Below are positions 1 through 6,516 of a DNA stretch of 10,972 nt, piece by piece. A program made the position numbers and the translations under genes. The notes under the pieces were generated by a model. That model ran no database searches. It was not told the DNA's origin and saw only the letters and a list, made by a program, of their open reading frames with translations. The stretch's first letter is position 1. The number at the start of each line of letters is the position of its first letter. Source of the DNA: Acidobacteriota bacterium (GTDB lineage: Bacteria; Acidobacteriota; Vicinamibacteria; Vicinamibacterales; 2-12-FULL-66-21); assembly GCA_013362195.1 (NCBI GenBank), contig JABFWM010000454.1:1-10972 (forward strand). Direction: 5' to 3'.

Positions 1-981
1 GCAGCCGCCGGCGGCGCGTATATCGCCACTCGTCACAACTCGGCCGACGTTCCGGCCACGGTTCCAGCGCCCGCGTCGGCGCCCGCGCCGCCGTCGGCGG
101 CGCCGTCCACCCCGCCGCCAGTGGCCGAAACGGAAGCGACGGTCACGCCGAGCACGCCGTCCGCGCCAGCCACAGTTGAAAAGGACGATCCGCCGGCTGA
201 GCCGGTCCATCGTCCGGCGCCGCCCGCGGCGGCGTCGCCATCGACGCGCGCCGCGCGGGCAACACCGGCGCGTACGCCGCCGAGCACTCGTCCGGCACCC
301 ACTGTGGTGACGCCCGACCTGCCCGTGGCGGCAGCTCCAGCGCCGGCGCCCGCTCCACCTGTTGCTGTAGCGCCGGTCCCGACCGAACAGAAAGTCGAGT
401 CGCCGCGTCCAGTCGAGCCTCAACCGGAGCCGTCGCGCGAGCCACAGTTCGACGAGCTCGTGCTGCCGGCCTCTTCCGTGATTGGCCTGCAGATGGAAAC
501 AGCGCTCTCGTCCGAACGGGCCCGGGTCGAGGACCGCGTCGACGCGCGCGTCACGCGCGACGTGCTCGTCAACGGCCGCGTCGCCATTCCCGCCGGCTCA
601 CGCGTGCTGGGCTCGGTCACGATGGTGGATCGGGGCGGCAAGGTCAAAGGCGCGGCGCGCCTGGGCATCCGGTTCCACACGCTGGTCCTCGCCGATGGCA
701 GTGAAATGGCGCTCCATTCCGAGCCGTTCTACCGCGACGGCGAATCACCCGGCGGCGACAGCGCGAAGAAGATCGGCGGCGCTGCGGTCGGCGGCGCGAT
801 TCTCGGCGCCATCCTCGGCGGGGGGAAGGGTGCGATGATTGGCGGCAGCGCCGGCGCCGGTGCGGGCACCGCGGCCGTGATGGCAGGCGATCGCCACGCC
901 GCCGTCATTGCGCCCGGATCGATCGTCACCGTGCACCTCTCCGAGCCGGCAACGATTCAAGTGGAACGCCGTCGGCAGTAG
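1..981 (+). CDS. Pro/Ala-rich protein with C-terminal glycine-zipper domain (5' end missing)
   Basis: The reading frame is open from base 1 to the TAG at 979-981 (326 codons), so the gene starts left of the window. The first residues (AAAGGAYIATRHN) look like the end of a membrane helix. About 130 residues of Pro/Ala/Thr-rich, presumably extended linker follow, then a folded C-terminal part from about residue 150 (FDELVLPASSVIGLQMETAL). That part has a hydrophobic beta-rich pattern (VAIPAGSRVLGSVTMVDRGG) resembling the fold of TrbI/VirB10-type C-terminal domains. Near residues 258-300 is a glycine zipper (IGGAAVGGAILGAILGG, then GAMIGGSAGAGAG), typical of small membrane-inserting hairpins. 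A plausible reading is an inner-membrane-anchored protein spanning the periplasm. The family likeness is from memory and weak, no enzymatic motif is seen, and the function is unknown. It is separated by 74 nt from the next gene and has no evident link to the arginine locus. Confidence 0.75.
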   Translation, partial: AAAGGAYIATRHNSADVPATVPAPASAPAPPSAAPSTPPPVAETEATVTPSTPSAPATVEKDDPPAEPVHRPAPPAAASPSTRAARATPARTPPSTRPAPTVVTPDLPVAAAPAPAPAPPVAVAPVPTEQKVESPRPVEPQPEPSREPQFDELVLPASSVIGLQMETALSSERARVEDRVDARVTRDVLVNGRVAIPAGSRVLGSVTMVDRGGKVKGAARLGIRFHTLVLADGSEMALHSEPFYRDGESPGGDSAKKIGGAAVGGAILGAILGGGKGAMIGGSAGAGAGTAAVMAGDRHAAVIAPGSIVTVHLSEPATIQVERRRQ

Positions 982-1000
982 CGCTCCGCCGGCGGTGAAC

Positions 1001-1052
1001 CGGTGAAGGGTTCGGGGATAATCACCCTGTCGACCCGATCACCCATTCACCG
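1001..1052 (+). promoter_or_regulatory. Leader hairpin and possible -10 element before the decarboxylase
   Basis: In the 74-nt gap after the first gene, CGGTGAAGGG (1001-1010) can pair with CCCATTCACCG (1042-1052) with one bulged A. Inside it, TCGGG (1012-1016) pairs with CCCGA (1034-1038). The right arm ends four bases before the decarboxylase ATG at 1056, where no Shine-Dalgarno is visible. GATAAT at 1017-1022 is a fair -10 match, but only a poor -35 (GTGAAC, 995-1000) lies 16 bp upstream. CGGTGAA also occurs as a direct repeat at 993-999 and 1001-1007. This may be a promoter with a structured leader, or chance structure in GC-rich DNA. Confidence 0.3.
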
Positions 1053-1055
1053 CTC

Positions 1056-2447
1056 ATGGATTTCCGCGCCGCCGCACACCGGCTCACCGACTGGATCGCC
1101 GACTACCTCGAACATCCGAGCCGCTATCCGGTGCTCGCGCGCGTCGCGCCCGGTGACGTGCGCGGCGCGCTTCCCCCGTCGCCCCCAGAGCACGGCGAAT
1201 CGTACGAAGCGATCCTCGCCGACTTCGAACGCGTCATCCTGCCAGGCATCACGCACTGGAACCATCCCGGGTTCTTCGCCTACTTCGCGATCACCGGCAG
1301 CGAGCCGGGCGTGCTCGCCGAGTTCCTCAGCGCGGCGCTCAACGTGCAGGCGATGTTGTGGCGCACGTCGCCGGCCGCGACCGAGCTCGAAGACGTCACG
1401 CTCTCATGGCTGCGGCAGCTGCTTGGACTGCCCGACGCGTTCGAGGGCGTGATCTACGACACCGCGTCGGTCTCCACGCTGCACGCGCTGGCGGCCGCGC
1501 GCCAGGTCGCCGTGGCCGATGTCGGGCGTACGGGTCTGGCCGGACGCGCGGATGTCCCGCGGCTCGGCGTGTACTGCTCGGAACACGCGCATTCCTCAGT
1601 GGACAAGAGCGTCATGCTCCTGGGCCTCGGGCGCGACGCCCTCCGGCGCATTCCCGCCGACGCGGAGTTCGCGATGCGCGCCGACGCGCTCGAGACGTCG
1701 ATCGCGGAGGATCGCGCCGCGGGCGTGCTGCCCGTGGCGATCGTCGCCACCGTCGGCACCACGTCGACGACGAGCGTGGATCCGGTGGAGGCGATCGCGG
1801 CGATCTGCCAGCGCGAACGGATCTGGCTGCACGTCGACGCCGCGTACGCCGGCGTCGCCGCGCTCGTTCCGGACTGCGCCTGGATCCTCCGCGGCGCCGA
1901 CACGGCCGACTCGCTCGTGGTCAACCCGCACAAGTGGCTGTTCACCCCGTTCGATCTGAGCGCGCTCTACTGCCGCCGCATGGACGTGATCCGCGAGGCG
2001 TTCTCGTTGACGCCGGAGTACCTGCGGACGAGCGAAGGCGAAGCGGGCGTGCGCAATCTGATGGACACGGGCATCCAACTCGGGCGCCGCTTCCGCGCGC
2101 TGAAATTGTGGATGGTGCTGAGGCATTTTGGCGTGGACGGTCTGCGCGCACGTCTGATCGAACACATGCGCCTGGCGCGCCTGCTCGCGACCTGGATCGA
2201 CGACAGCGATCGGTTCGAGCGGCTCGCGCCAGTGCCGTTCAGCGTCGTCTGCTTTCGCCTGCGCGACGCGAGCGACGCGCAGCAGCAGCGCATGCTCGAT
2301 CACGTCAACGGATCCGGCGAAGTGTTCCTCTCGCACACGAAGCTGGATGGGCGGTTCGCGTTCCGCATCGCGATCGGCAACCTGCACACGACCGAGGCGC
2401 ACGTCGCGCGCGCCTGGGCTCTCCTGAACGACGCGGCTGGGCTCTGA
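1056..2447 (+). CDS. PLP-dependent group II (aromatic-L-amino-acid type) decarboxylase
   Basis: This 463-residue cytosolic enzyme belongs to the aromatic-L-amino-acid / histidine / tyrosine decarboxylase family, which removes CO2 from an L-amino acid to give an amine. Family marks are N-terminal HRLTDWIADYLE (8-19), the substrate-side HWNHPGFFAYF (67-77), DTASVSTLHAL (135-144, cofactor phosphate region), AHSSVDK (178-184, His179 stacking on the PLP ring), ATVGTTST (231-238), HVDAAYAG (259-266, Asp260 contacting the pyridine N) and NPHKW (290-294, Lys293 forming the Schiff base). Further on is LGRRFRALKLW (342-352). Length is close to the usual 470-480. The ATG has no good ribosome-binding site, but no in-frame start lies between it and the preceding gene. 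The mobile loop that carries the catalytic Tyr in animal and plant decarboxylases reads NLMDTG here, so the Tyr is not at the aligned place. Substrate cannot be assigned, and an aldehyde-synthase-like side activity is conceivable. Confidence 0.9.
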   Translation: MDFRAAAHRLTDWIADYLEHPSRYPVLARVAPGDVRGALPPSPPEHGESYEAILADFERVILPGITHWNHPGFFAYFAITGSEPGVLAEFLSAALNVQAMLWRTSPAATELEDVTLSWLRQLLGLPDAFEGVIYDTASVSTLHALAAARQVAVADVGRTGLAGRADVPRLGVYCSEHAHSSVDKSVMLLGLGRDALRRIPADAEFAMRADALETSIAEDRAAGVLPVAIVATVGTTSTTSVDPVEAIAAICQRERIWLHVDAAYAGVAALVPDCAWILRGADTADSLVVNPHKWLFTPFDLSALYCRRMDVIREAFSLTPEYLRTSEGEAGVRNLMDTGIQLGRRFRALKLWMVLRHFGVDGLRARLIEHMRLARLLATWIDDSDRFERLAPVPFSVVCFRLRDASDAQQQRMLDHVNGSGEVFLSHTKLDGRFAFRIAIGNLHTTEAHVARAWALLNDAAGL

Positions 2448-2522
2448 GCCCGGCCGCGTCACCCCGGCCTTTCCCGGCGAGGTACATCGATTGCACCGAC
2501 GATCGCGGCGGCATTTTTGAAC

Positions 2523-2528
2523 GAGGAG
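2523..2528 (+). promoter_or_regulatory. Ribosome-binding site fixing the outer-membrane protein start
   Basis: GAGGAG lies nine bases before ATG 2538. This supports ATG 2538 over the in-frame TTG at 2517, which has no Shine-Dalgarno and would add seven residues in front of a normal signal peptide. The rest of the 90-nt gap 2448-2537 shows no convincing promoter. Confidence 0.75.
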
Positions 2529-2537
2529 AGCTGGTCA

Positions 2538-3173
2538 ATGTCTGTGAGAAAACTGTGCGTTATGGCGGCCGTGAGTGCGGTCCTGATCACCGCGGCGCCG
2601 CGGTCGGCCTCAGCCGACTGGCTGATCACCCCGTTCGTGGGGTGGAACTTCAGCGGCTCCGCCGACGTGAACGGGAACGGCGGAACTGCGTTCGAGAACA
2701 AGTTCGAGAAGAAACTCGACTACGGCGTCTCGCTCGCGTCGATGGGCGCTGGCGCGGTCGGCTTCGAAGTCGACTTCGGCTACTCCCCGAACTTCTTCGA
2801 GACGGGCACCGCGAGCAACAACGCGTTCGACTTCACGAACGACAGCAACGTGGTCACGCTGACGGGCAACGCAATCGTCGGCGTCCCGGTCGGCGGCCGC
2901 GGCGGCTCGGTTCGTCCGTACGTGGTCGGGGGCGTGGGCCTCATTCGCTCGAACGTGCAGGACACGGCCGGCGTGTTCGACGTGTCGAGCAAGAACGATT
3001 TCGGCTTCGACCTCGGCGCGGGCGTGATGGGGTTCTTCGCGCAGAACATCGGCGTGCGCGGGGATTTCCGGTACTTCCGCTCGTTCCAGGGGAGCAGCGA
3101 CAACGCGACCGGGCTCGGCCTGAGCAACTTCCATTTCTGGCGCGGCTCGGCGGGCGTGACCTTCAAGTTCTAG
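2538..3173 (+). CDS. Small outer-membrane beta-barrel protein, secreted
   Basis: The 211-residue protein begins with a textbook Sec signal peptide: MSVRK, a hydrophobic core to about residue 20, then SASA|DW, cleaved after Ala26. The mature part of about 185 residues has alternating hydrophobic strands rich in Gly and aromatics (TPFVGWNFSG, GAVGFEVDFGY, RPYVVGGVGLIRS, FGFDLGAGVMGFF, IGVRGDFRYFRSF) and ends in VTFKF with a terminal Phe, the outer-membrane insertion signal recognised by the BAM complex. Size and strand count suit an eight-stranded barrel of the OmpW/OmpA-N/'outer membrane beta-barrel domain' type. The family cannot be fixed more precisely. It could be a structural or small-solute barrel with no enzymatic role. 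It stands alone, convergent with argH, with a repeat-hairpin between them. Confidence 0.85.
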   Translation: MSVRKLCVMAAVSAVLITAAPRSASADWLITPFVGWNFSGSADVNGNGGTAFENKFEKKLDYGVSLASMGAGAVGFEVDFGYSPNFFETGTASNNAFDFTNDSNVVTLTGNAIVGVPVGGRGGSVRPYVVGGVGLIRSNVQDTAGVFDVSSKNDFGFDLGAGVMGFFAQNIGVRGDFRYFRSFQGSSDNATGLGLSNFHFWRGSAGVTFKF

Positions 3174-3187
3174 GGCGCACTGAACCT

Positions 3188-3247
3188 GGCTCAGGGCTCA
3201 AGGCTTACGGGCTACGGCTTACGGCCGTGAGTCATGAGCCCTGGGCC
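3188..3247. terminator. Long inverted repeat between convergent genes, possible bidirectional terminator
   Basis: GGCTCAGGGCTCA (3188-3200) is complementary to TGAGCCCTGGGCC (3235-3247) with one mismatch, giving a 13-bp stem with a 34-nt loop. It lies 14 bp after the outer-membrane protein stop, and its right arm encodes the last codons of argH, whose stop is at 3234-3232. The place between converging genes suits a terminator in both directions. No U-run follows on either strand, so it is not a classical Rho-independent terminator and may act as an mRNA 3' stabiliser instead. Confidence 0.45.
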
Positions 3248-3250
3248 TCG
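3188..3250 (+). repeat. Degenerate heptad tandem repeat (GGCTYAN)n
   Basis: From 3188 to 3222 the DNA reads as five in-phase seven-base units: GGCTCAG, GGCTCAA, GGCTTAC, GGGCTAC, GGCTTAC. Weaker units continue (GGCCGTG, AGTCATG, AGCCCTG, GGCCTCG) into the argH stop region. The units share GGCTYA-like sequence and look like a short copy of a dispersed intergenic repeat. The phase is seen directly. Whether the repeat family occurs elsewhere in the genome is inference. Confidence 0.6.
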
Positions 3251-4602
3251 AGCCATTCGCGCGTTTCCGCAAGCGCCGCAGCGACCGCGTCGGGCGCGGT
3301 CGACTGTGGCGTCCGCTTCTTCTCGATCGACGCGCGCGGTGTAATCGCCTGCCGGACGTCGTCGCCGAAGAGCGGCGAATGCTCCCGCCATTCCTCCAGT
3401 GACAACTCATCGAACGATCGGCCCTGGTCGAGCAGACGCCGCACCAGCCGTCCGACGATCTCGTGCGCATCGCGGAAGGGCACGCCGCGCGCGACGAGGT
3501 AGTCCGCGACATCGGTCGCGAGCAGCAGGCCGGAGGCCGCGCGCGACGACGCTCGCGGGTTCGGCGTGAGGCCGCTGAGCACCGACGCGACCGCGCCCAG
3601 TGACGCCAACCAGGTGTCCTCGGCGTCGAACAACGCCTCCTTGTCCTCCTGCAGGTCCTTGCTGTAGCCCGCTGGCAGCCCCTTCATCGTCGTCAACCAT
3701 CCCGCGAGATGTCCGACGACGCGGCCGCTCTTGCCGCGGACGAGCTCGAGCGGATCCGGGTTCTTCTTCTGCGGCATCAGGCTGCTGCCGGTGGCGGCGG
3801 CATCGGCCAGATCGAAGAAGGCAAATTCTTCGGCAGTGAAGAGGATGAAGTCTTCGGCGATGCGGCTCAGATGCACCATCCCGAGCGACGCGGCGTGCAG
3901 GAACGATGCGACGAAGTCGCGATCGCCGCTGACGTCGATGCTGTTGCGTGCGATGCGCGAGAAGCCGAGCGCGTCGGCGAGGGCGCGGACGTCGATCGCA
4001 TAGCTCGTTCCGGCAATGGCGCCGGACCCGAGCGGCAGTTCGTCGGCCTCGCGCAGCACCGCGTCGAGCCGATCGACGTCGCGACGAAGCGCGGACGCAT
4101 GCGACAGCAGGAAGTGCGCGACGAGGATCGGCTGGGCGCGGCGAAGATGCGTATACGAGGGCATCAACGCGTCGCCGGCGCGCCCGGCGAGCGCCGCGAG
4201 CGCATCGACGCACGCGGCCAGTGCCGTTCGAACGATCGGCACGCGCCGTTTCAGGTACAGCCGCAGGTCGACGGCGACCTGCTCGTTCCTCGATCGGCCG
4301 GTGTGGAGCCGGCGGCCGGCGTCGCCGATGCGCGCCACCAGCTCGCGCTCGACGTAGGCATGGACGTCCTCGTCGCCCTGACCGTCGACGATGCCGGCGG
4401 TGAGGACGGCGTGCAGCCCGCGATCGATGGCGGCGGCATCGTCCGCGGAGAGCACGCCGGCACGCGCGAGCGCCGCGGCCCATGCGCGGCTGCCCCGCAC
4501 ATCGTCCTCGAACAGCCGGCGATCGAACCGGAACGACGAGCCGAACGCGAACAGCTCGGCGTCGGGATCGCCCTCGAAGCGGCCCGACCACAAATGCGCC
4601 AT
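3232..4602 (-). CDS. argH: Argininosuccinate lyase
   Basis: Catalyses the last arginine step, argininosuccinate to arginine plus fumarate, as a cytosolic homotetramer of the fumarase/aspartase superfamily. The 456 residues match the usual length. Visible marks are LWSGRFEGDPD (4-14), TGRSRNEQ (101-108), THLRRAQPILVAH (151-163, carrying the superfamily's conserved His), GSGAIAGTSYAID (192-204) and the superfamily signature SSLMPQKKNPD (273-283), with the catalytic Ser in the mobile loop. The start is taken as ATG 4602-4600, which overlaps the argG TGA by one base (TGATG). A GTG one codon upstream (4605) is possible but would bring no better ribosome site. The tight overlap implies translational coupling in an argR-argG-argH transcript. 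The stop codon and last four codons lie in the heptad/inverted repeat at 3188-3247, so the extreme C-terminus may have been shaped by that repeat. Confidence 0.97.
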   Translation of the reverse strand: MAHLWSGRFEGDPDAELFAFGSSFRFDRRLFEDDVRGSRAWAAALARAGVLSADDAAAIDRGLHAVLTAGIVDGQGDEDVHAYVERELVARIGDAGRRLHTGRSRNEQVAVDLRLYLKRRVPIVRTALAACVDALAALAGRAGDALMPSYTHLRRAQPILVAHFLLSHASALRRDVDRLDAVLREADELPLGSGAIAGTSYAIDVRALADALGFSRIARNSIDVSGDRDFVASFLHAASLGMVHLSRIAEDFILFTAEEFAFFDLADAAATGSSLMPQKKNPDPLELVRGKSGRVVGHLAGWLTTMKGLPAGYSKDLQEDKEALFDAEDTWLASLGAVASVLSGLTPNPRASSRAASGLLLATDVADYLVARGVPFRDAHEIVGRLVRRLLDQGRSFDELSLEEWREHSPLFGDDVRQAITPRASIEKKRTPQSTAPDAVAAALAETREWLEAQGS

Positions 4603-5831
4603 CACTTCGCCTCGACCTTCGCCGCCGGCGCAACGGCGTCAACGGTCTTGCGCTTGCGGGCGATGGTTTCGATCGGAAGCCCCCAGATCTTGATGAACCC
4701 TTCGGCGGCGCCGTGATCGAACACGTCGCCGGTGTCGTAGGTCGCGAGGCCGCGGTCGTAGAGCGCGAACGGCGACTTGCGTCCGACCACGCGGGAATCC
4801 CCCTTGAACAGCTTCAGACGGACCGCCCCGGTGACGCGCGGCTGGATGGAGGCGACGAACGCGTCGATCGCTTCCCGCGTCGGCGAGAACCAGTAGCCGT
4901 TGTAGACGGCGTCGGCATAGACCCGCCCCATCTCCTGCGTGAGGCGATCGAGATCGCGGGGCACGACCAGGCGCTGCAGCTCCTTGTGCGCCGCGTGGAG
5001 CAGGACCGCGGCCGGCGCCTCGTAGATCTCGCGCGACTTGATGCCGACGAGACGGTTCTCCATCATGTCGATGCGGCCGACGCCGTGCGCGCCGGCGATC
5101 GTCTCGAGGCTCTCGATCAGCTCGATGAGCGGCATGTCGATGCCGTTGACACGCACCGGCACGCCGCGCTCGAACTCGACGTCGACGTAGGCAGGCTCGT
5201 TCGGGCAGTCCAGCGGCCCGCGCGTCAGCGTGTAGATGTCGTCGGGCGGCTCCTGCCACGGATCCTCGAGCACGCCGCACTCGATCGATCGTCCCCACAG
5301 GTTCGAATCGGTGCTGTAGGCGCTGTCCACCGACGCCGGGACCGGAATGTTGCGCGCCTTCGCGTAGGCGACTTCATCGGATCGCGACATGCCCCAGGTG
5401 CGTGCGGGCGCGATTACGCGAATCGACGGATCCAGGGCGCGCGCCGAGACGTCGAGGCCGACCTGGTCGTTGTCCTTGCCGGTGCAGCCGTGCGCAATCG
5501 CGGTCGCCCCCTCGATGCGGGCGATTTCGACGAGCGTCTTCGCGATCAACGGCCGGCCGAGCGCGGTCGCGAGCGGATAGCGCTCTTCGTAGATCGCGCC
5601 GGCCTGCAGCGCCGGCAGGATGTAGTCGCGGACGAACTCCTCCCGGACGTCGAGCACATGCGCCCTGACCGCGCCGAGCGCGAGCGCGCGCTCGCGAATA
5701 TCCGTCAGCTCGCGTCCCTGGCCGAGATCGAGCGTCACGGTGATCACTTCCGCCTGGTAGGTCTCGGCAAGCCACGGGATCGCGACCGACGTATCGAGGC
5801 CGCCTGAATAGGCAAGGACTATCCGTTCCAT
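4602..5831 (-). CDS. argG: Argininosuccinate synthase (unusual ligand loop)
   Basis: Joins citrulline and aspartate with ATP to give argininosuccinate, AMP and PPi. The 409 residues are normal for the long-known bacterial/human type. The PP-loop is AYSGGLDTS (7-15). YEERYPLATALGRP (81-94) supplies citrulline contacts, NLWGRSIECGVLEDP lies in the middle, and GVGRIDMMENRLVGIKSREIYE closes the active site. The loop that binds ATP, aspartate and citrulline, normally GCTGKGNDQVR, reads GCTGKDNDQVG (115-125). A conserved Gly is Asp120, and the Arg equivalent to human Arg127, a citrulline contact, is Gly125. Each is explained by one base change. The enzyme is otherwise well conserved, so it may be impaired, adapted, or the read may be wrong. 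The start ATG 5831-5829 has its Shine-Dalgarno 30 nt away beyond a hairpin. The stop overlaps argH. Confidence 0.95.
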   Translation of the reverse strand: MERIVLAYSGGLDTSVAIPWLAETYQAEVITVTLDLGQGRELTDIRERALALGAVRAHVLDVREEFVRDYILPALQAGAIYEERYPLATALGRPLIAKTLVEIARIEGATAIAHGCTGKDNDQVGLDVSARALDPSIRVIAPARTWGMSRSDEVAYAKARNIPVPASVDSAYSTDSNLWGRSIECGVLEDPWQEPPDDIYTLTRGPLDCPNEPAYVDVEFERGVPVRVNGIDMPLIELIESLETIAGAHGVGRIDMMENRLVGIKSREIYEAPAAVLLHAAHKELQRLVVPRDLDRLTQEMGRVYADAVYNGYWFSPTREAIDAFVASIQPRVTGAVRLKLFKGDSRVVGRKSPFALYDRGLATYDTGDVFDHGAAEGFIKIWGLPIETIARKRKTVDAVAPAAKVEAK

Positions 5832-5865
5832 TTATTTCTCGGGGGACTTCGTCCCCCGAACCTCC
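5832..5865 (-). promoter_or_regulatory. argG ribosome-binding site split from the ATG by a perfect hairpin
   Basis: On the minus strand GGAGG (5865-5861) is followed by TT. A perfect stem-loop comes next (CGGGGGAC / GTCCCCCG with loop GAA, 5858-5840), then AGAAATAA and the argG ATG. The linear distance from GGAGG to ATG is about 29 nt, too long for initiation. With the 19-nt hairpin folded, about 10 nt remain, in the normal range. No nearer Shine-Dalgarno is visible. The layout is read directly. That folding bridges the site for the ribosome is inference, based on known bridged ribosome sites in phage and bacterial mRNAs. Confidence 0.55.
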
Positions 5866-5959
5866 TTACACGCCCGCTCGCGGGGACCCCGTGCCCCGCT
5901 CCGCTCGCGTGGCTCGCTCGCTGCGCTCACTCGCTGCTGAGCGTGATTCATGACCCGCG
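5866..5959 (-). other. argR-argG spacer with a large stem-loop and CGCT-rich repeats
   Basis: This spacer has no gene. In the direction of argG, a CTCGCT/CGCTCA-type repetitive tract (5938-5912) comes first. A compound stem-loop follows: outer stem CACGC/GCGTG (5911-5907 with 5873-5869), an internal loop of similar GAGCGG-like strands, and inner stem GCGGGG/CCCCGC (5899-5894 with 5885-5880). The ribosome-site hairpin comes next. Just after argR, TGAAT (5950-5946, minus) matches one half of an ArgR box, but the other half is poor. No clear promoter is seen, so argG may be read through from argR. Confidence 0.4.
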
Positions 5960-6415
5960 TCAACTCCGCAACCACTGTTCGATCTGCTTCGTGAACGACT
6001 GCGCCTCCCGCTCCCCGCGGCAGATCACGAGGATGGTGTCGTCGCCTCCGATGGTGCCGACCACGTCGGGCATACGGACGCGGTCGAGCGCGACCGCGAG
6101 CGGCTGCGCCTGGCCCGGATCCGTCCGCAGCACCACGAGCTGCTGCACCGACTCGAAGCGGCGGAGGAACTCGGCCACGGCGCGGCGGAGCACCGATTCC
6201 GGCTCGCCGTTTGCGGCAACTTCGCCGGCGCCCTGCCGGCGGTAGGCTCCGTCGCCGGCGCGCTTCACGAGGCCGAGGTCGCGGATGTCGCGCGACAAGG
6301 TGGCCTGCGTGACGTGGATCCCGCGGCCGTCCAGCCGCTCCCTGAGCTGCTCCTGACTGGTGATGGGTTCGCTTTCGACCAGCTCAAGGACGAGCGATTG
6401 CCTGTAGGATTTCAT
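5960..6415 (-). CDS. argR: Arginine repressor
   Basis: This 151-residue, L-arginine-sensing hexameric DNA-binding regulator binds ARG boxes when arginine is abundant and represses biosynthesis genes. Residues 1-62 form the winged helix-turn-helix (MKSYRQSLVLELVE at the start; TQATLSRDIRDLGLVK at 36-51 including the recognition helix). Residues 73-151 form the oligomerisation and arginine-binding domain with the GTIGGDDTI motif (120-128), whose Asp pair contacts arginine in the family. Length is standard. It starts at ATG 6415-6413, directly inside one copy of a 12-bp inverted repeat shared with argC. A TATAAT (6442-6437) lies about 22 nt upstream within a palindrome, so autoregulation is likely. 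It is the first gene of the leftward arm and lies 128 nt upstream of argG. Confidence 0.96.
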   Translation of the reverse strand: MKSYRQSLVLELVESEPITSQEQLRERLDGRGIHVTQATLSRDIRDLGLVKRAGDGAYRRQGAGEVAANGEPESVLRRAVAEFLRRFESVQQLVVLRTDPGQAQPLAVALDRVRMPDVVGTIGGDDTILVICRGEREAQSFTKQIEQWLRS

Positions 6416-6434
6416 AACTATTCAATCGAACGAC

Positions 6435-6459
6435 TGATTATACACTGACTGCATAATCG
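6435..6459. promoter_or_regulatory. Imperfect palindrome, candidate ArgR operator
   Basis: TGATTATACA (6435-6444), a five-base spacer CTGAC, and TGCATAATCG (6450-6459) form a palindrome with arm mismatches at two positions, in a stretch visibly richer in A/T than the coding DNA around it. It covers the -10 element TATAAT of argR and lies upstream of the argC -35. The place and symmetry suit an ArgR hexamer site. The match to the enterobacterial 18-bp consensus is only partial, so the exact box of this lineage is unknown. Confidence 0.5.
6437..6442 (-). promoter_or_regulatory. argR -10 element
   Basis: TATAAT is perfect on the minus strand, about 22 nt before the argR ATG, implying a short leader of roughly 14 nt. 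No good -35 is seen 16-18 bp upstream (GACCGC-like). The site lies inside the palindrome 6435-6459, which fits repression of argR by its own product. Confidence 0.45.
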
Positions 6460-6475
6460 GCGGTCCTTATTTTTC

Positions 6476-6505
6476 TTGACGTTGGCCGGACGGTACTTGT
6501 ATATG
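6476..6505 (+). promoter_or_regulatory. argC promoter, sigma70-like
   Basis: TTGACG (6476-6481) matches the -35 in five of six bases and is preceded by an AT-rich CTTATTTTTC. An 18-bp spacer leads to TATATG (6500-6505); GTATAT with a 17-bp spacer is the alternative. Transcription would begin near 6511-6513, only about 5 nt before the argC ATG at 6517, so the message would be nearly leaderless. That agrees with the absence of a strong Shine-Dalgarno there. Confidence 0.55.
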
Positions 6506-6516
6506 TAGAGATTCTG

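Noticed and set aside
2517..2537. Upstream TTG start for the outer-membrane protein
   Set aside because: The GAGGAG site is correctly spaced for ATG 2538, and the signal peptide begins there.
1358..3502. 714-codon plus-strand open frame crossing the decarboxylase and outer-membrane protein
   Set aside because: It is an out-of-frame, Arg-rich shadow of two well-supported genes, caused by high GC with few stop codons.
3709..5807. Long plus-strand open frames opposite argH and argG
   Set aside because: They are antisense mirrors of conserved argH and argG codons, with no recognisable domains or ribosome sites of their own.
5840..5858. Rho-independent terminator in front of argG
   Set aside because: The perfect stem is followed on the minus strand by AGAAATAA and the start codon, not by a U-run, and it lies between the Shine-Dalgarno and the ATG.
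5912..5938. CRISPR or spacer-repeat array
   Set aside because: The tract is a short, GC-rich low-complexity repeat without unique spacers or cas genes.
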